A stretch of DNA of 64,000 nucleotides. Source: Papiliotrema nemorosa. Taxonomy: Eukaryota; Basidiomycota; Tremellomycetes; Tremellales; Rhynchogastremaceae. Positions 26,092 to 38,066 of this stretch are shown here, in pieces; the first letter of the stretch is position 1; the number at the start of each line of letters is the position of its first letter. Location of the stretch: assembly GCA_032158125.1 (NCBI GenBank), contig JASKOT010000004.1, positions 248,001 to 312,000 of the forward strand, given 5' to 3'. Position numbers and translations under genes: made by a program. The notes under the pieces were generated by a model. The model made no database searches and was not told the DNA's origin. It saw only the letters and a list, made by a program, of their open reading frames with translations.

Positions 26092-26915
26092 CTATTTGGC
26101 CTCATCTTCCTTGAAGTTGAGCGAGATTCCATTGACGCAATGTCTAGATTTTCAGCTTTGTGCGCAGTACTGAGGCATAATACTGACCGCTCGTCGGTGG
26201 GAGTATCAAATCCTTCACCCTTGAACACGTGTCTACAAGATCAGCGCTTTCTGAGGCTCAACAAATAGCGAGAACCCACCCCAGGTGGCCGCCACAATTG
26301 GCGCAAGTGATCTCGATCCGGGTCATGAACATGGATCTGTCCTCTTTCCTGTTTACCGCACCGGGGACAGTGTCATAGAACGCAGGCCACCCACAACCCG
26401 ACTTGCTGAAAATCAGATTGACATACAGGTCGATGAACCGCGAAGGGTGACTCACAACTTTGTCTTGGAGGTGTAAAGGGGTGCGTCGCAACCTGCACAA
26501 TCTAGCTTAGTCAGCTTGGTGCGGTGGTGAACACGGGGAAACTGACGGTAGACACCTGCATCTTTGCTCGAAGTCTTGTCGTACGGGTGTGAGCCGGGAG
26601 CCTCAGTGCCCTGCTCCCTCAAAACCCTAAACTGCGCTTCGTCAGCGCCACCTTGTAGGTCGAAGGATGGCCCACCTGTTGAGGTGAAAGGATGGCCTTC
26701 CATTCCGACTCGCTCTTCTGGACTGGGTACTGCGCGTCGCTCATCTTGTCCTTACTGCTACTTCCAAACAATGCAAAGGGCAATCCGAAGCCTGATAATT
26801 TAGCGGCGTGGATCGCTGGGTTGGTGTGTGGGGTGAATCGGGCGGGCGAGCGGGCGACTGTTTGTTTGAGTGCAGAGGTCAGTGGACGGATAGTCGACGA
26901 TGGGATGAAGGGCAT
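26092..26915 (-). CDS. MXR2: Peptide methionine-R-sulfoxide reductase (MsrB)
   Basis: Spliced exons encode a SelR-domain enzyme that reduces methionine-R-sulfoxide in proteins. The core reads SEWKAILSPQQFRVLREQGT, EAPGSHPYDKTSSKDAGVYR, CAGCDAPLYTS, GCGWPAFYDTVPGAV, RIEITCANCGGHLGHVF and RHCVNGISLNF. The two CxxC pairs that bind zinc are present (CAGC and CANC), as is the catalytic cysteine in RHCVN. The N-terminal 60 residues (MPFIPSSTIRPLTSALKQTV, RSPARF) are basic and hydroxylated without acidic residues until the core, which suggests a mitochondrial targeting signal. An inner ATG (MSDAQYPVQ) could give a cytosolic form. Four short introns interrupt the gene. Confidence 0.88.
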
Positions 26916-27314
26916 GCAGATTGCTAGGATGAGGGTGATGAGGATGAAGCGATGTATGATTGAGTGTCGATCTATGGGTCGAAGCTGACTGCTTGTGAGC
27001 TGACTGAGCAACAAGTGATCGATGCGAGATTTCAATGTGTGAGTGAGGTCATTTGCAGATAATGATTGAATTACGTAATATACCCCCCCCCCCCCCTTCC
27101 GCCCAGTCCAGACCTCGCCGGTGATAGCCGGGTGGCGAATGAAATCATCCTCTAGTTGGAGGGAGATCGACTCCCCTCTTCTCATCAGAGCCAGAGCAAA
27201 GCATTTGGAGAGAGAGACACCGGGGAGTGGGTGGGTATTCTTGGCATGCTCAGATACCTACAGCCTGCATCTCATGCTGCTTTCACATATTGACATCCAA
27301 CCCCCGTCCTCAAT
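26916..27314. other. Divergent promoter region of MsrB and arrestin-like gene
   Basis: The genes at 26915 (minus) and 27315 (plus) start at the ends of this 399-base stretch. It contains the poly-C tract listed separately. No other gene or motif was recognised. Confidence 0.5.
27083..27096. repeat. Poly-C homopolymer, 14 bases
   Basis: An uninterrupted run of 14 C bases lies in the shared promoter of the MsrB and arrestin-like genes. Such runs are length-variable and the true length may differ. Confidence 0.9.
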
Positions 27315-30020
27315 ATGAGGGGAATGTTCGCTAAATCAGCCTCGGATCGACAGGGAGAGTCTTCGTCATCGAGGATAATGATCGCCAGGGACCCCAGGAC
27401 GGGCGAACCGAGATTACCGGGAGTACAACCCACAGGCGGTCTATTCCTTGGCAGCCATTTCGTATCATCCCCTACAGCGCCTACCAGACGATCTAGTGAA
27501 GCGACCATTGCAAGACCACGGAATGTAGCACTGGAGCCGATAGTGACTTCGCCGACTGCAAACTTGCCCGGCTACCAAACATCATCGACCTTGCCCATTG
27601 CGATCCCCGCTCGAGCCCCTATCCCCTCATATGACGATGCGACTTCCCCCACGTCCCCTTCGACATTGTCAACCTTCTATCCAGCATCTCCCGCTGGTCC
27701 ATCGAGCCTGCGCACCGAAGCAAGCAGGCTAGTCCGGGACAACTTTGCCATCTCACCTTCATCTTTCCGCGAGACGGTATTCAAGGAAGACGAGACGGAC
27801 GACGATGATCCTCTCTCTCCCCGGATCCGGCGACCGGCGCCCCCTCCCAACCTCATACCCCTTGGAACTCGACGTAACACCATGCCTCATCTGTACCGTC
27901 CCCCCACTCCGGCAGATTCAGAATCATCGGAACCTCAGATCGAACTGGACACAACGCAGGCCATTCTTGACTTGCCTGCTCCGCCAGAACTACCACCTGG
28001 GTACTCTGCGCATCTGGCTGAAGATGAACTACGTCTCATTTCTACCGTCCACTTGGATCAGAACCACCCCGCAGCCGCGTTCTTCAGTCAAATGACAAGT
28101 ACAGCTTTATCTCCTATCCAGGCCACGGGCGACTTGCCGGGAAGCACGGAACAATCGGTGGAACAAACTACGGGAGGAAAGAAGTTGAAGTTGATTCTGA
28201 CATCCTCGGCAGAACGGACAAACACAAATGGGACGGGTCCTCTGTTTATCCGTATGAAGCGCGGCGGCGCGATCGAGGGGAGGCTGGAGATAGGCAAGGC
28301 GGATCATATCACCGGTTTGGAAGTTGCGGTGAGTCTAGCCAGATGGTCAAAAGAAGACTCGTGACTGATGGACAGATACTGGGATATGTGAATACGAGCT
28401 ACTACGTCCGCGGTCAATATACATTGATCGACACGCTGCCCCTGGCTCGGCGTCAAGTTTACTTGTGGCCCGCTAAGCCACCAGTCGACGGCTTTGCACA
28501 CAGCGCGAGCGCGGCGACTAGAGGAGGTAATGCGGCTGCCACTGCACCAAGTACTGCGACTGCTGTAACTGGACCGACCGGAAATAGCGCAGTGATTGGC
28601 TCGTCGGCCACGACCCCCGCGCCCTCGACAACTCCAGGCGTCACCGACACCGCCATCACGGCGGCGACTTCAACAAATCACCCGGCAACTTCGATTCAGA
28701 CTCCCGATCCGCTGACTGCGTCGGCATCCACCCAGACCAATGGAGCGCCACCCGTCCAAGCTCCAACCCCGGCGACAGCGCCATACCAAATGCCACCTGT
28801 TCCCGATGACGGTTTCGATTATGCCAATGCCAATCCCAAAACCCTCGTCGTAGGCAAGGATACATTCTTGGCGCCAGATCAAACTTTTCACTTCTCCATC
28901 CAAATGCCAAATGCTCATTGTCGGCTACCCAACACCGAGCTCCCGCCGTCGGCCCAGATCTTCCAGGTGGGCATGCAAGCTGGGATCGAGTATGTTTTAC
29001 GGATAAAGATGTCGCGGAAAGGCTGGCGAATGGGGGAGACGTAAGTTGGACTCTGCTCAAGCCCTTGTTTGTCGACTATTGCTGATGGCCAGATTCGGTG
29101 TGCCGATCATTTACGAACCTCGATCTTATGTTTCTCCACGAAGGTTACGCGTCTTGACGACGAATGATGCGCTAAACCCCGGATGGCGGACGATCAAGCT
29201 GAATGGAGGCAAACCTATCAAACCTGTCGAAGGGTCTGATCCGGTGCCCGACTCACCAGGAGTCGAAGTATCGTTGCTACTCCCATCCCCGCCTATCCTC
29301 TTTGTACCGGACGGGGGCAACCCTCCGCCTATTCCGTTCCACCTACACTTTCACGCCTCGGCTATCCTTCCGCTGGTCTCGTTCAGCGATCCGAGAGAAT
29401 GTCGTTTCATTGTTCGCTTCATGCGTGTGGCTACGATGATGATTGGCTGCGAAAAGGAGATCCGACGGATGGAGATACCGAGCGTTGTTGAGCTTTGGCA
29501 AGAGGGTGGACCTCACATGATTCTGAATCAAGATCCCGAACCGCCCAAACCCGCACGTCGACCGAGTACCGGTGCAGCGACAGCCGGACCATCGACATCG
29601 GCAACTTCGGAACGGAAACGATCATTCTCCGACAGACGGCCTTCCTTTCTCAAACGGCGGTCTAGCGTGACGACCCCGGCGACCGATACCGACCCGTTAA
29701 CTCGGGCGGTTTCGAACGTGCCTACTGAGCCGATCATCGAGGAAGACCCGCCGGTAGATGACACGCCATCTATCCTTGCTCCTCTTAGTCTCGGCGCAAC
29801 GGATGTGCACCTCCTGGGCCAAGTCACTCTGAAATTGCCCTCGAGCGGACCGATGCACGTGAGGAATCTGATCCAAAGCTTCTACACACCTGAAGTGGGC
29901 ATCAGCTATTTGGTCGAAGTGGGTTTGCAACCCAAGAATGGCGCCGTGAAAGAAGCTTTCAGCCACGTTTGGGGCGGAGGAATCATCGAGGTGGTTTTGG
30001 GTCACAGAGGAAGGCGATAA
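27315..30020 (+). CDS. Arrestin-like (alpha-arrestin related) protein
   Basis: Three exons (27315-28328, 28376-29040, 29093-30020) encode about 870 residues. The N-terminal 240 residues are disordered and rich in Ser, Thr and Pro, and include a PPELPPGYSA element. The middle and C-terminal parts show beta-sandwich-like blocks typical of fungal arrestin-like proteins: LEIGKADHITGLEVAILGYV and SYYVRGQYTLIDTLPLARRQ, later FHFSIQMPNAHCRLPNTELP, GIEYVLRIKMSRKGWRMGET and IPFHLHFHASAILPL. A Thr/Ala/Pro-rich linker interrupts the first sheet region. The final 150 residues include an RRSSV-type basic-serine patch. Alpha-arrestins usually act as adaptors for ubiquitin ligases of the Rsp5 type on plasma-membrane proteins. 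No classical PPxY is certain, although PPGY is present. The assignment rests on fold-like pattern only. Confidence 0.65.
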
Positions 30021-30332
30021 GCGATAACGTGTGAAAGATAGGGGAATGACTCATTTTATGACACTCAGCAGTACTCATACAAGGTTGTCATCATATTTTT
30101 CAGTAGTACTATTGTGTTGAACCATAGCATTAGCTAGCTGTCTGTGGTAACGGTTGAAAGGTTGTATTAAGAGAGAAATCTGTTGAAATGGATACCGGTT
30201 GACGCGACTGCCAAAATATCCTCCACCTACGCGACATTCTTGACTTGTACAACATACACTGAGATCATGATCTCTGACGAACCACAGAGGTAGCGAGGAG
30301 CTCGAGAAGCTTTTCTTGAGGGCAACGGCACT
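30021..30332 (+). other. Intergenic spacer, 312 bases
   Basis: Between two co-directional genes. AT-rich compared with its flanks; no element recognised. Confidence 0.5.
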
Positions 30333-33300
30333 ATGAGCGACAATCTCGCAGTGTCCTCTCCCGACAAGGCAGGGGAAGCGGGTCGACTACCGACCCCGAC
30401 GACATTCGATTTTCCATATCCCAACCCGTACCCGATCCAACTGGACCTGATGCAGACGGTTTTCAGAGCGATAGAAGATCGCAAAATTGCCATTGTCCGT
30501 TATGACAGCCCTAAAGAATCGCGCCTCAGATCAATGCTGATGTCAGGTCGAATCGCCCACTGGAACTGGAAAATCATTGACTCTTTTGACATCAACGTTG
30601 ACATGGCTCGAGGCAAACGAACGGAGAACGACTAAACAGACTGAAGATGCTCTCCGGGCAAAACTTCTTGCTGAGGATCCGGACGGTACGTCCCCTCTTT
30701 TCTTGATTGCGTACCTTGAGTAATGGGTAGATCCTCCTTGGGTGATTGATCATGCGGTCAAGAGTCAATTGTCCAATCAACAAGCCGGATCACAAGCTCG
30801 CCAGGAGAGATTGGCCCTGGCGCGAGAGCGGGAAAGGAGGATCCGTCGAGAGGCAGGTATGGGTTTGTTCAAAGGTGTACGAGAAGGCAAGAGGGCGAAA
30901 GTCGATGTGAGGCTTGACGGGGAGGAGGATGGAGGGGAGGATGAATTCTTACCGGAGGATCATGGATTGAATAAGGAGCACGAGGTGAAGGAAGGCGAGA
31001 TCTACCTTACGAAGGAGGTCAGGGAGCTCATGGCCAAGTACGTGTCATATTGCTACCCCAGTTTCATTTCAAGAGTCTCTGAAAAGGAAACGGTTCCTAA
31101 CGCCAGGTATGCGCCGGTGGAAAAGGTAGAGGAAGAAGAGGAAGAGGATATTCCAAAGATCTACTACACCTCCCGAACACACTCTCAACTCCGACAACTC
31201 ACCTCTGAACTGCTCAAGACGCGATTCCCCCATCCGCCCGTACCAGACGATTCAGCAGCGACCACGGAGCCCGGAGCAAGCGGTGTGAGCTTGGTCCCGC
31301 TTGCGAGTCGGAGACAACTCTGTATCAATGACAAAGTGCGGGCTTTGGGAAAGGGAGGCAATGATGAGCGGCTGAACGAGGCTTGTTTGGATATGCAGAA
31401 AGCGGGTGAGCCGTCTTTTCAAGACAGTGGTGCTGGTCTAAATAGTAGGCAAGACAAGGTGCGAGTTCCTGCCGAAGAAGGGTAACGAGGCGGCCATGCT
31501 TGACGCTCGAGATGGAGTTTTGGTGAGTATGCGCCTTGATTCCCCACAGTTCATGAGGACTCGGTTGACATTTAGGCTTCGGTAAAGGACATTGAGGATA
31601 TCGTATCGATGGGGAAGAAATGTTGCGTCTGCCCGTATTATGCTACTCGCCGAGCGGTCAAGCAGTCTCAGGTGAATTCTCTAGGCTTAGACATCCAAGG
31701 CGAGCTGATGGACTAGCTGGTTACGCTGCCCTACAATCTCTTGCTGCAGAAGAATGCTCGGGAAGCGTTGGAGATCAATCTGAAGGATCAGATTGTGGTA
31801 ATTGACGAGGCCCACAGTATGTTACTACCATACTTCATCGATGAAGCTCACTTCTAGATCTCATCGATACGCTCTTGTCCATATACTCGACCTCCGTCAC
31901 CTCTACCCACCTCACGACCGCCGTCTCACAGCTTCAGCAATACCTCCAACGATTTCGGAATCGTCTGAAACCCATGCACGCTCTTTGGATCCGTCAAACT
32001 CTAGGTGTCTTGACGGGACTATCCAAACTTTGCGACGAGATTATCGCTTCGGCAAAAGATGGCACAAAGGTCAAGGGGGAGATGATCGATGCCAATGGGT
32101 TGATGAGCCGTGTTGGAAGAGGAACGGACCAGGTGAATCTAGTCGAGATGGTGAGGTATCTGAAGGAGAGCAAATTGGCCAGGAAAGTGAGCGGCTTTGC
32201 AGAGAAATCTGCAGAAGAACTCGCTGTCAAAGGTGCAACTTACTTCTCCTAGGTTCGAGACTTTGAGCGTACTGATTCGTAGAGAAACAAGCAGGAAGAA
32301 GTGTCGCCGCGAGGCACGCATCCATCGCTTCTTTCCACCAATTCGAGGCGTTCTTGTTATCCCTCACCGACGCGCGGGACGATGGAAGAGTCTTGATTTC
32401 GCTCGAGGAAGGCTCAGCAGGAAAGTTCGTCTCGATCAAGTATCTACTGCTCAACCCTGCCGAGCGGTTCAAAGAGGTTGTGGAACAGGCGAGATGTGTA
32501 GTTCTCGCCGGAGGAACGATGACTCCTGTCAGTATTATGGCTCCGTCGAAAACTCCTGTTGTTCTGGAGCTGACAAAAAGATAAGCGATTTCTTTAGCCA
32601 ACTATTCCCGGGCATACCACGAGATCGCTTCTCGACGTTATCCTGCGCTCACGTCATTCCAAAAAACAACTTGTTGACTAAGGTCATCTGTCGAGGACCT
32701 CGCAAGCAAGAGTTCGAATTCAAGTTTGCGAATCGAAGCGACGATGCTCTGGTAAATCCCCTCTCCCGCTCCCGAAAATCTTATGAGAATTTTAAGCTGA
32801 CTTGTAGCTGGCTGACCTGGGGTCAGTCATACAGAGTACGATAGGACTCGTCCCAGATGGAGTCGTTGTATTCTTGCCTTCTTATGCCTTCTTGGACAAA
32901 GTGAAGTCTGTATGGACCGCTTCGGGTCTTCTGCAACGGCTCGACGAGAAGAAACAGGTCAGTCGGAGCTCTAATGAGTCGAACACCTGACTTTGAATTA
33001 ACGAGCTGATATCGTTAGGTCTTTTACGAGCCGCAGACTGCTGGAGACGTCGACTCGATTCTTCGGGACTACGCTTTGGCTATCTCCACCGTGAGTGTAG
33101 AGGTGAAACACAGACACGGCATGCTAATGTCCAGTGTCAAGCAGGAGGTGAAAGCGTCGGTCGTCGTACTGGTGCACTCCTCTTTGCGGTCGTCGGGGGT
33201 AAGCTCTCCGAGGGTGAGTCTGTCGACTTCGCCCTGATCGCCAGCTGAATCCCCGTAGGCATCAACTTCAGTGATAGTCTCGGTCGATGTGTCATCATGG

Positions 33301-33714
33301 TTGGCCTGCCTTTCGCCAATGTCGGGTCGGTCGAACTGCAAGAAAGGATGAAATATGTGGAAACGCTCCCTGGGGCAGGCAAGAATGCCGCTAAAGAGCT
33401 ATACGAGGTGGGCACTCCCATATCCCGTTAATGAGTCGCAATTGCCATCTCGACGAAGTTGTGGTATCGAGCTCCAAGCTGACGCATAGAATCTCTGCAT
33501 GCGAGCGGTCAACCAGTCCATCGGTCGAGCTATCAGGCACGCCAACGACTATGCGACGATCCTCCTCGTTGATAGACGGTACGGCACATCGAGGATACGT
33601 GATAAATTGCCGAAATGGATAGGCGAGGATGTCGTCGTTCAGCAAGAATGGGGTGGAGCAGCCAAGGGCATCGCGCAATTTTTCAAAGAAAAACGAGAGA
33701 GGGGTTTGAGATAG
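30333..33714 (+). CDS. CHL1: Iron-sulfur DNA helicase CHL1 (DDX11 family)
   Basis: About a dozen exons join to a complete XPD-like superfamily 2 helicase needed for sister-chromatid cohesion. Q-motif region [13 protein letters not shown] and Walker [15 protein letters not shown] are joined by an intron with a GTCCGT donor. A family-specific charged insertion follows. The region [14 protein letters not shown] is motif Ia. Four cysteines lie in order in [25 protein letters not shown] and [12 protein letters not shown], matching the 4Fe-4S cluster of this family. The DEAH box is VVIDEAHNLIDTLLS. The C-terminal RecA domain shows [25 protein letters not shown] and [21 protein letters not shown]. 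The gene appears intact, so an active enzyme is expected. Its stop is 217 bases from the convergent glycosyltransferase stop. Confidence 0.93.
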
Positions 33715-33931
33715 CTTGACGATGGTGGCCGCACTTTGGTCGCGGTCCTTGAGCCTCGTTAAAAAGGGATTTGCAAATGTCACCGGCTGAAAAGTGATTC
33801 TCGCACTTGCTTTGCTGGGTGCTTGCACGCACCATAACATGCATGCAATTTATCGTCCTCTCAACCGAGATCGTCCTGACACAAGGGAGCATTTGTTGTA
33901 TTTTGCGCAACTTCTGACCGAGACATGTATG

Positions 33932-35309
33932 CTATTCTCTCAACAGTGGTTGTAACGCCTTGGCAGTGTACAAATGCAATCCTTCCCAAGTGAAGTACTT
34001 CATGCTTGTCTGATACACCTTGGTGTAATCCTGTCATATCAGCTTTTTTTAGTCTGGGTACATTGTCCCAGCAACTGACCTGATCCTCCTTTAGCCCATG
34101 CCATCCTATGGCTTTGGCAGGGTTCTCTGGCACCCACCAGCGCACTTTTGGACCTAATAGATGGCCAAAATCATATCTGACCAAACCAGTCCTTGGATCT
34201 GGACTGAGAGGGTATCTACCCCACCCACCAGGCGGAGGGGTAGTTGGGTCACAGGTCTCATCACCATGTTGCCATTTACAATCCGGTATAGAGGGCAGGG
34301 AATACTACATTTTAGTTTCTGTGCGCTCCAAGGGGGAGGAAGGAATCGGTCAACTCACCATGAGTTCTCCCATGTGCATATCTTCATGCTCTTGACTGTG
34401 GATTGCAAGTTCATTACGCTTTGCCGCTGATAGCGTCTTGATTACATTCCAGCTGAAGCCATACATCATTCCTTCAAAGTAGTGGTGGGCACCTGTCCAA
34501 TGTTCCATTGATGTGCCAAAGTATGTTGGCTGGGTGGGATTGAGTCCCAACAAAGTATCAATGAGGTTGGGCAATACCGGGAAAGTCTGATCATGAGTGA
34601 CCTTCAACCTTCTCTGCGATAGCTCTTGACTCACATCATCATCACATTTCATCACCCATTGTGCCTTTCTACCCTGTCTAGACCCAACCCATCTGGACCA
34701 ATCCCATGATTTGCCTTGATTCATATTATCTCCATCCATCAATCCATTTAAGCGCTCAATGTCCCCATACTTCTCTATCTCCCGCTCAATCTCTGCCTCT
34801 TCTTGGATCACCTCCTCATCTGTTTCTGTCCCTGGTTTAGGACGTCCCAGTATGAATTCTAGTTCCACAAACTGCCTATAGGCAGGAGGAATGGTGTCCA
34901 ATGGGGAGTTTTGTCGGATCAACTCTCTTCTTTGACGGCTGGCAGGAGACCCTGTTGAGAATATATGGAGGAGTATGAGTGCGTCACCTTCAGGGAGTGA
35001 GGGTGTATCCCATGTTTGCATGGGTGGTGCAGCCAACAATTTGGGAAACCATGTTGGGGGATAGAAATCCGGATCAGGCTGACCTGTAAACAGCTCAAAG
35101 AGGCCCCATGTCCATCTTGGAGCGTAGATATATGGTGAATTCTCATATCCTCTTGTATGGGGTAAAGTGGGTAAGGAGAGGTAGAAGTGAAGGGCAGTGG
35201 TGATAGTGATCAGAGTTGATATGACGCTGAGAGAGAGGAAAACAGTGATGATCCTGCACCTCTTGTTACAATTTGCAACTGGGATAAATTGATATGGCTT
35301 GAAAAGCAT
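33932..35309 (-). CDS. GT31-like type II membrane glycosyltransferase
   Basis: The protein has a short cytosolic N-terminus, one membrane anchor (IITVFLSLSVISTLITITTA) and a lumenal catalytic region, the usual layout of Golgi glycosyltransferases. Catalytic features resemble family GT31: ALILLHIFSTGSPASRQRREL with the paired arginines, WVMKCDDDT (metal-binding DxD, made by splicing at a GTGAGT donor), YFGTSMEHWTGAHHYFEGMM and QEHEDMHMGEL (the E-D-x-x-x-G motif). The last exons add DCKWQHGDETCDP and the end KALQPLLRE. The start was set at MLFKPYQFIP because it gives a normal anchor position; the frame is open to 35510, so other Met residues upstream are possible. The gene is AT-richer than its neighbours. 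The sugar donor is not predictable from sequence alone. Confidence 0.72.
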
Positions 35310-37244
35310 GAGGGCAATGAGGGAAAATTGGGCAGTGTAGGGTGGGACATGCACATGCTGTAAGACCCTAAATACCTTGAGATCACAATGCTTGTGTAGC
35401 AATGAAAAGACTGGATGAAAAATGATCATAGGAGGTGCGAGACTGTCCTGAATATCAATGCCAGTCCTTGTTCTCATGTTTGACACACAGGCTCCTGAGC
35501 TATGTTGCACAAAGCATCAGTAGGAGACAATCAGTTAACACAGAAAGGGTGCATCAGGGTCTGATCTGCAGTCTTGCTTTCATTACATTATTCATCCATT
35601 CTGTGGATCAGCTCAAAGTAGCAAGCCTGTAGGAGTTATTCCAGACGATTTGTATGCTAAAGGAGAGACAATCATCCTTTCAGGTGGGATCTATTCTTTG
35701 ATCTACCAGAGACAATCATTGTGAGCTCAAATGAAGAGACAGCTAGACTCAGCACAATTGAGAGCAAGGCGCCAGAGACGTAACTATTAGCAACAAGGCA
35801 GAGAGATGGAGAGGCAAAGACCACTACCTGACATGGAATTTAAACGGCTCAGGTAATGTTTGATCTTGTCAGAGTAGAAAGTCCAACACAACCGCGTTCA
35901 TTGACTTTTGTCCATAACTCTACAGACCCTGGATCCTTCTGCATGTGGCCCACATTCTCATTGTCTGCGCCTACAAAGATTGCCTGCTTATTATTATGGA
36001 GGCCAACCTTGATCCACCATACATACTGCCACACTTACTATTGATCACTGAGGATCCTTGACCAAACCCTTGTCAGCTTAGCTGACTTTGCTGGATATTC
36101 TCTCCTGAGCATGTTTAGTGTCAAATCTTGATGAGGAGACTGATCAAAGCTGAATATCTGCGGATTTGCAACAAATAGTTGGTCATTGTTTCACCCTTTG
36201 CTCATCATTCAGCCTTCAACAACTTTTGTTGCCTTTCCTTGACAATGCTGCTTTGCTTGACTAGAGGAGGTGAAAATACAACAATGAGAGATGATCTGGT
36301 CCTTTACCGTTACAAATAAAAGTCAATAGACCACTGTGACTGTGCTTTTACGCTGCCAAACATCATTAACTTGTAGTCCTGCCCCCTAGACCCTCTTGTC
36401 ACTTTAGGCAATTTCTTTCCTAGAATACTTTCACCTTGCCCAAGTCAATTACCTTGCTCATTATCGCTCATTATCACTCAAACCCCAACAATCTGGACAA
36501 CTTAGTTACTGGTGACTAAACAGTCTGTGTTGAGTAAGTTCTTCTTTCCCCACGCAAGCTAGTCATGCTTTTAATTGCAGTGGGGAACTGTGACACATTC
36601 TGTTCCCCACACCGCAACACCCTTCTGTCATTAATGCTTCATAACACAACCTCTCATGAGACAAACTCTGAACTCTAGCACTGAGTGGCATGGTCTCTAC
36701 CATGACACAGCGCTGACTATGGCCCATTGGAAAGAATTTGCCTCAGAGGGCAATACTGAGTATGTCTAACTGAAAAGCCTATTTGCATAAGGATTTCACA
36801 GAGACTTGTAGCAATGGAGTGGTAGCTTACAAGTGTTCAAGTTGATGCCTTGGCCAAGCATGTTGACAAGGAACTTAGGATTGAGAATCACCATCTTTAC
36901 TGTCTCATATAGCCTTTGACATTGCTATATTGCCTTGTAGACTATTGCCATCTACTTGGTTCTTGTGTCATTCACTTGAGATTCTATAACAGACATGGCC
37001 TGACACATGCTCAGTCTCTTGTAGATCATACATCTTGTATTGTACATCTGCTCTCTTACAACTATCATTTGATGGGCCCAGGAGCTTTGCTCAATAGTCT
37101 CCACTAGGCCAGTCTGCAGTGTATATGGTCTCAACAGCATCATGTAGTTCTGCAGGGCGCCAGAAACGGGTCCTGGCTGGGTGCTCATCTCCTTGATCTT
37201 CATTGGTCCATGAGTCAACATCTGGATCTGCAAGTAAAATATAA
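35310..37244. other. AT-rich gene-poor stretch, about 1.9 kb
   Basis: Base composition is clearly richer in A and T than in the flanking gene blocks. Only short open frames occur and none shows splice-consistent coding structure. No transposon ends or long repeats were recognised by eye. It belongs to the 33.7-40.7 kb island. Confidence 0.5.
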
Positions 37245-38066
37245 TCACTGTTGATCAGTCCCTGCTGCCATCAGATTACAGTGCAGAATTCCGCACCCAA
37301 AAATTGAGTAATCATAGGCGGCATATGCGTAATTCTGCTTGATATTCTGGACCTTGTGATCCTTCCTGGTGTAGATCACCGTCAACTGGTTTTTGAGGTT
37401 GGACAACACTGAACTGGGGCCACCAAAAGTCACATCTCCAGTATTTGCGGTGGAACTATAAGCCACTTTGGATTTATGACCTGTGAGAGCATATATTGCG
37501 TCCTCAACCTTTATTGGACTGTTGACCTCCCAGCCAGCCTCAGCTAAAGCAGTAACTACCAAACATGGGAATTGTGAGCTGGAGCATCAGAATGCAGCAC
37601 CTGGTGGTTTGGCTAGTAGCCTCACCTGGACCAGCCGGGACAATCAGTGCCTGTCTCAAGCGACACCACCTTTGCATTGCCTTGGTTGCTTTGCTCTTGC
37701 ACAGTGATGTCCGTGCCGTAAGATACGCTGGGATTGTGTGGGAGGACCCTTTCCTTATTGTACTCATTTGTTCGACTTATTGCAACTGCTTGCATCACAG
37801 CAGCAAGGACAACAGCTGCAGGATTATCTGCACCAGTTAGCTCCTGTGTACCTTGCTTTGGCTGTGAATCATTCACTCTTAATGCCCACAGCATTTGGGT
37901 TGCTGTCAAGTGATGCATCACTTGTAAAACATCCAGACTTTGAAGCTCTTGCACCTTCACTGTGAACTACCAAGAGAGTCAGTACCTGTCTATCACTCCT
38001 CTGCAAAAAGATTGACTCACTAGATACCACAGACACAAGGCAGACGAACAATTTTTTACAATTCAT
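37245..38066 (-). CDS. Small predicted secreted protein, family unknown
   Basis: Four exons splice with good signals into a protein of about 230 residues. It begins MNCKKLFVCLVSVVS, a short basic start plus hydrophobic core that looks like a signal peptide, followed by IHSEGARASKSGCF. One intron has a CTAAC branch site before GTGCAG. The mature part includes NNPAAVVLAAVMQAVAISR, YGTDITVQEQSNQ, TGTDCPGWSSSQFPCLVVTA, EAGWEVNSPIKVEDAIYALT and FGCGILHC, so at least five cysteines are available for disulfides. All exons keep phase and no stop interrupts them, in contrast to the dead transposon nearby. No family was recognised; small secreted cysteine-containing proteins of fungi include effectors, hydrolase inhibitors and killer-type proteins, and nothing here decides between them. 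Confidence 0.55.
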
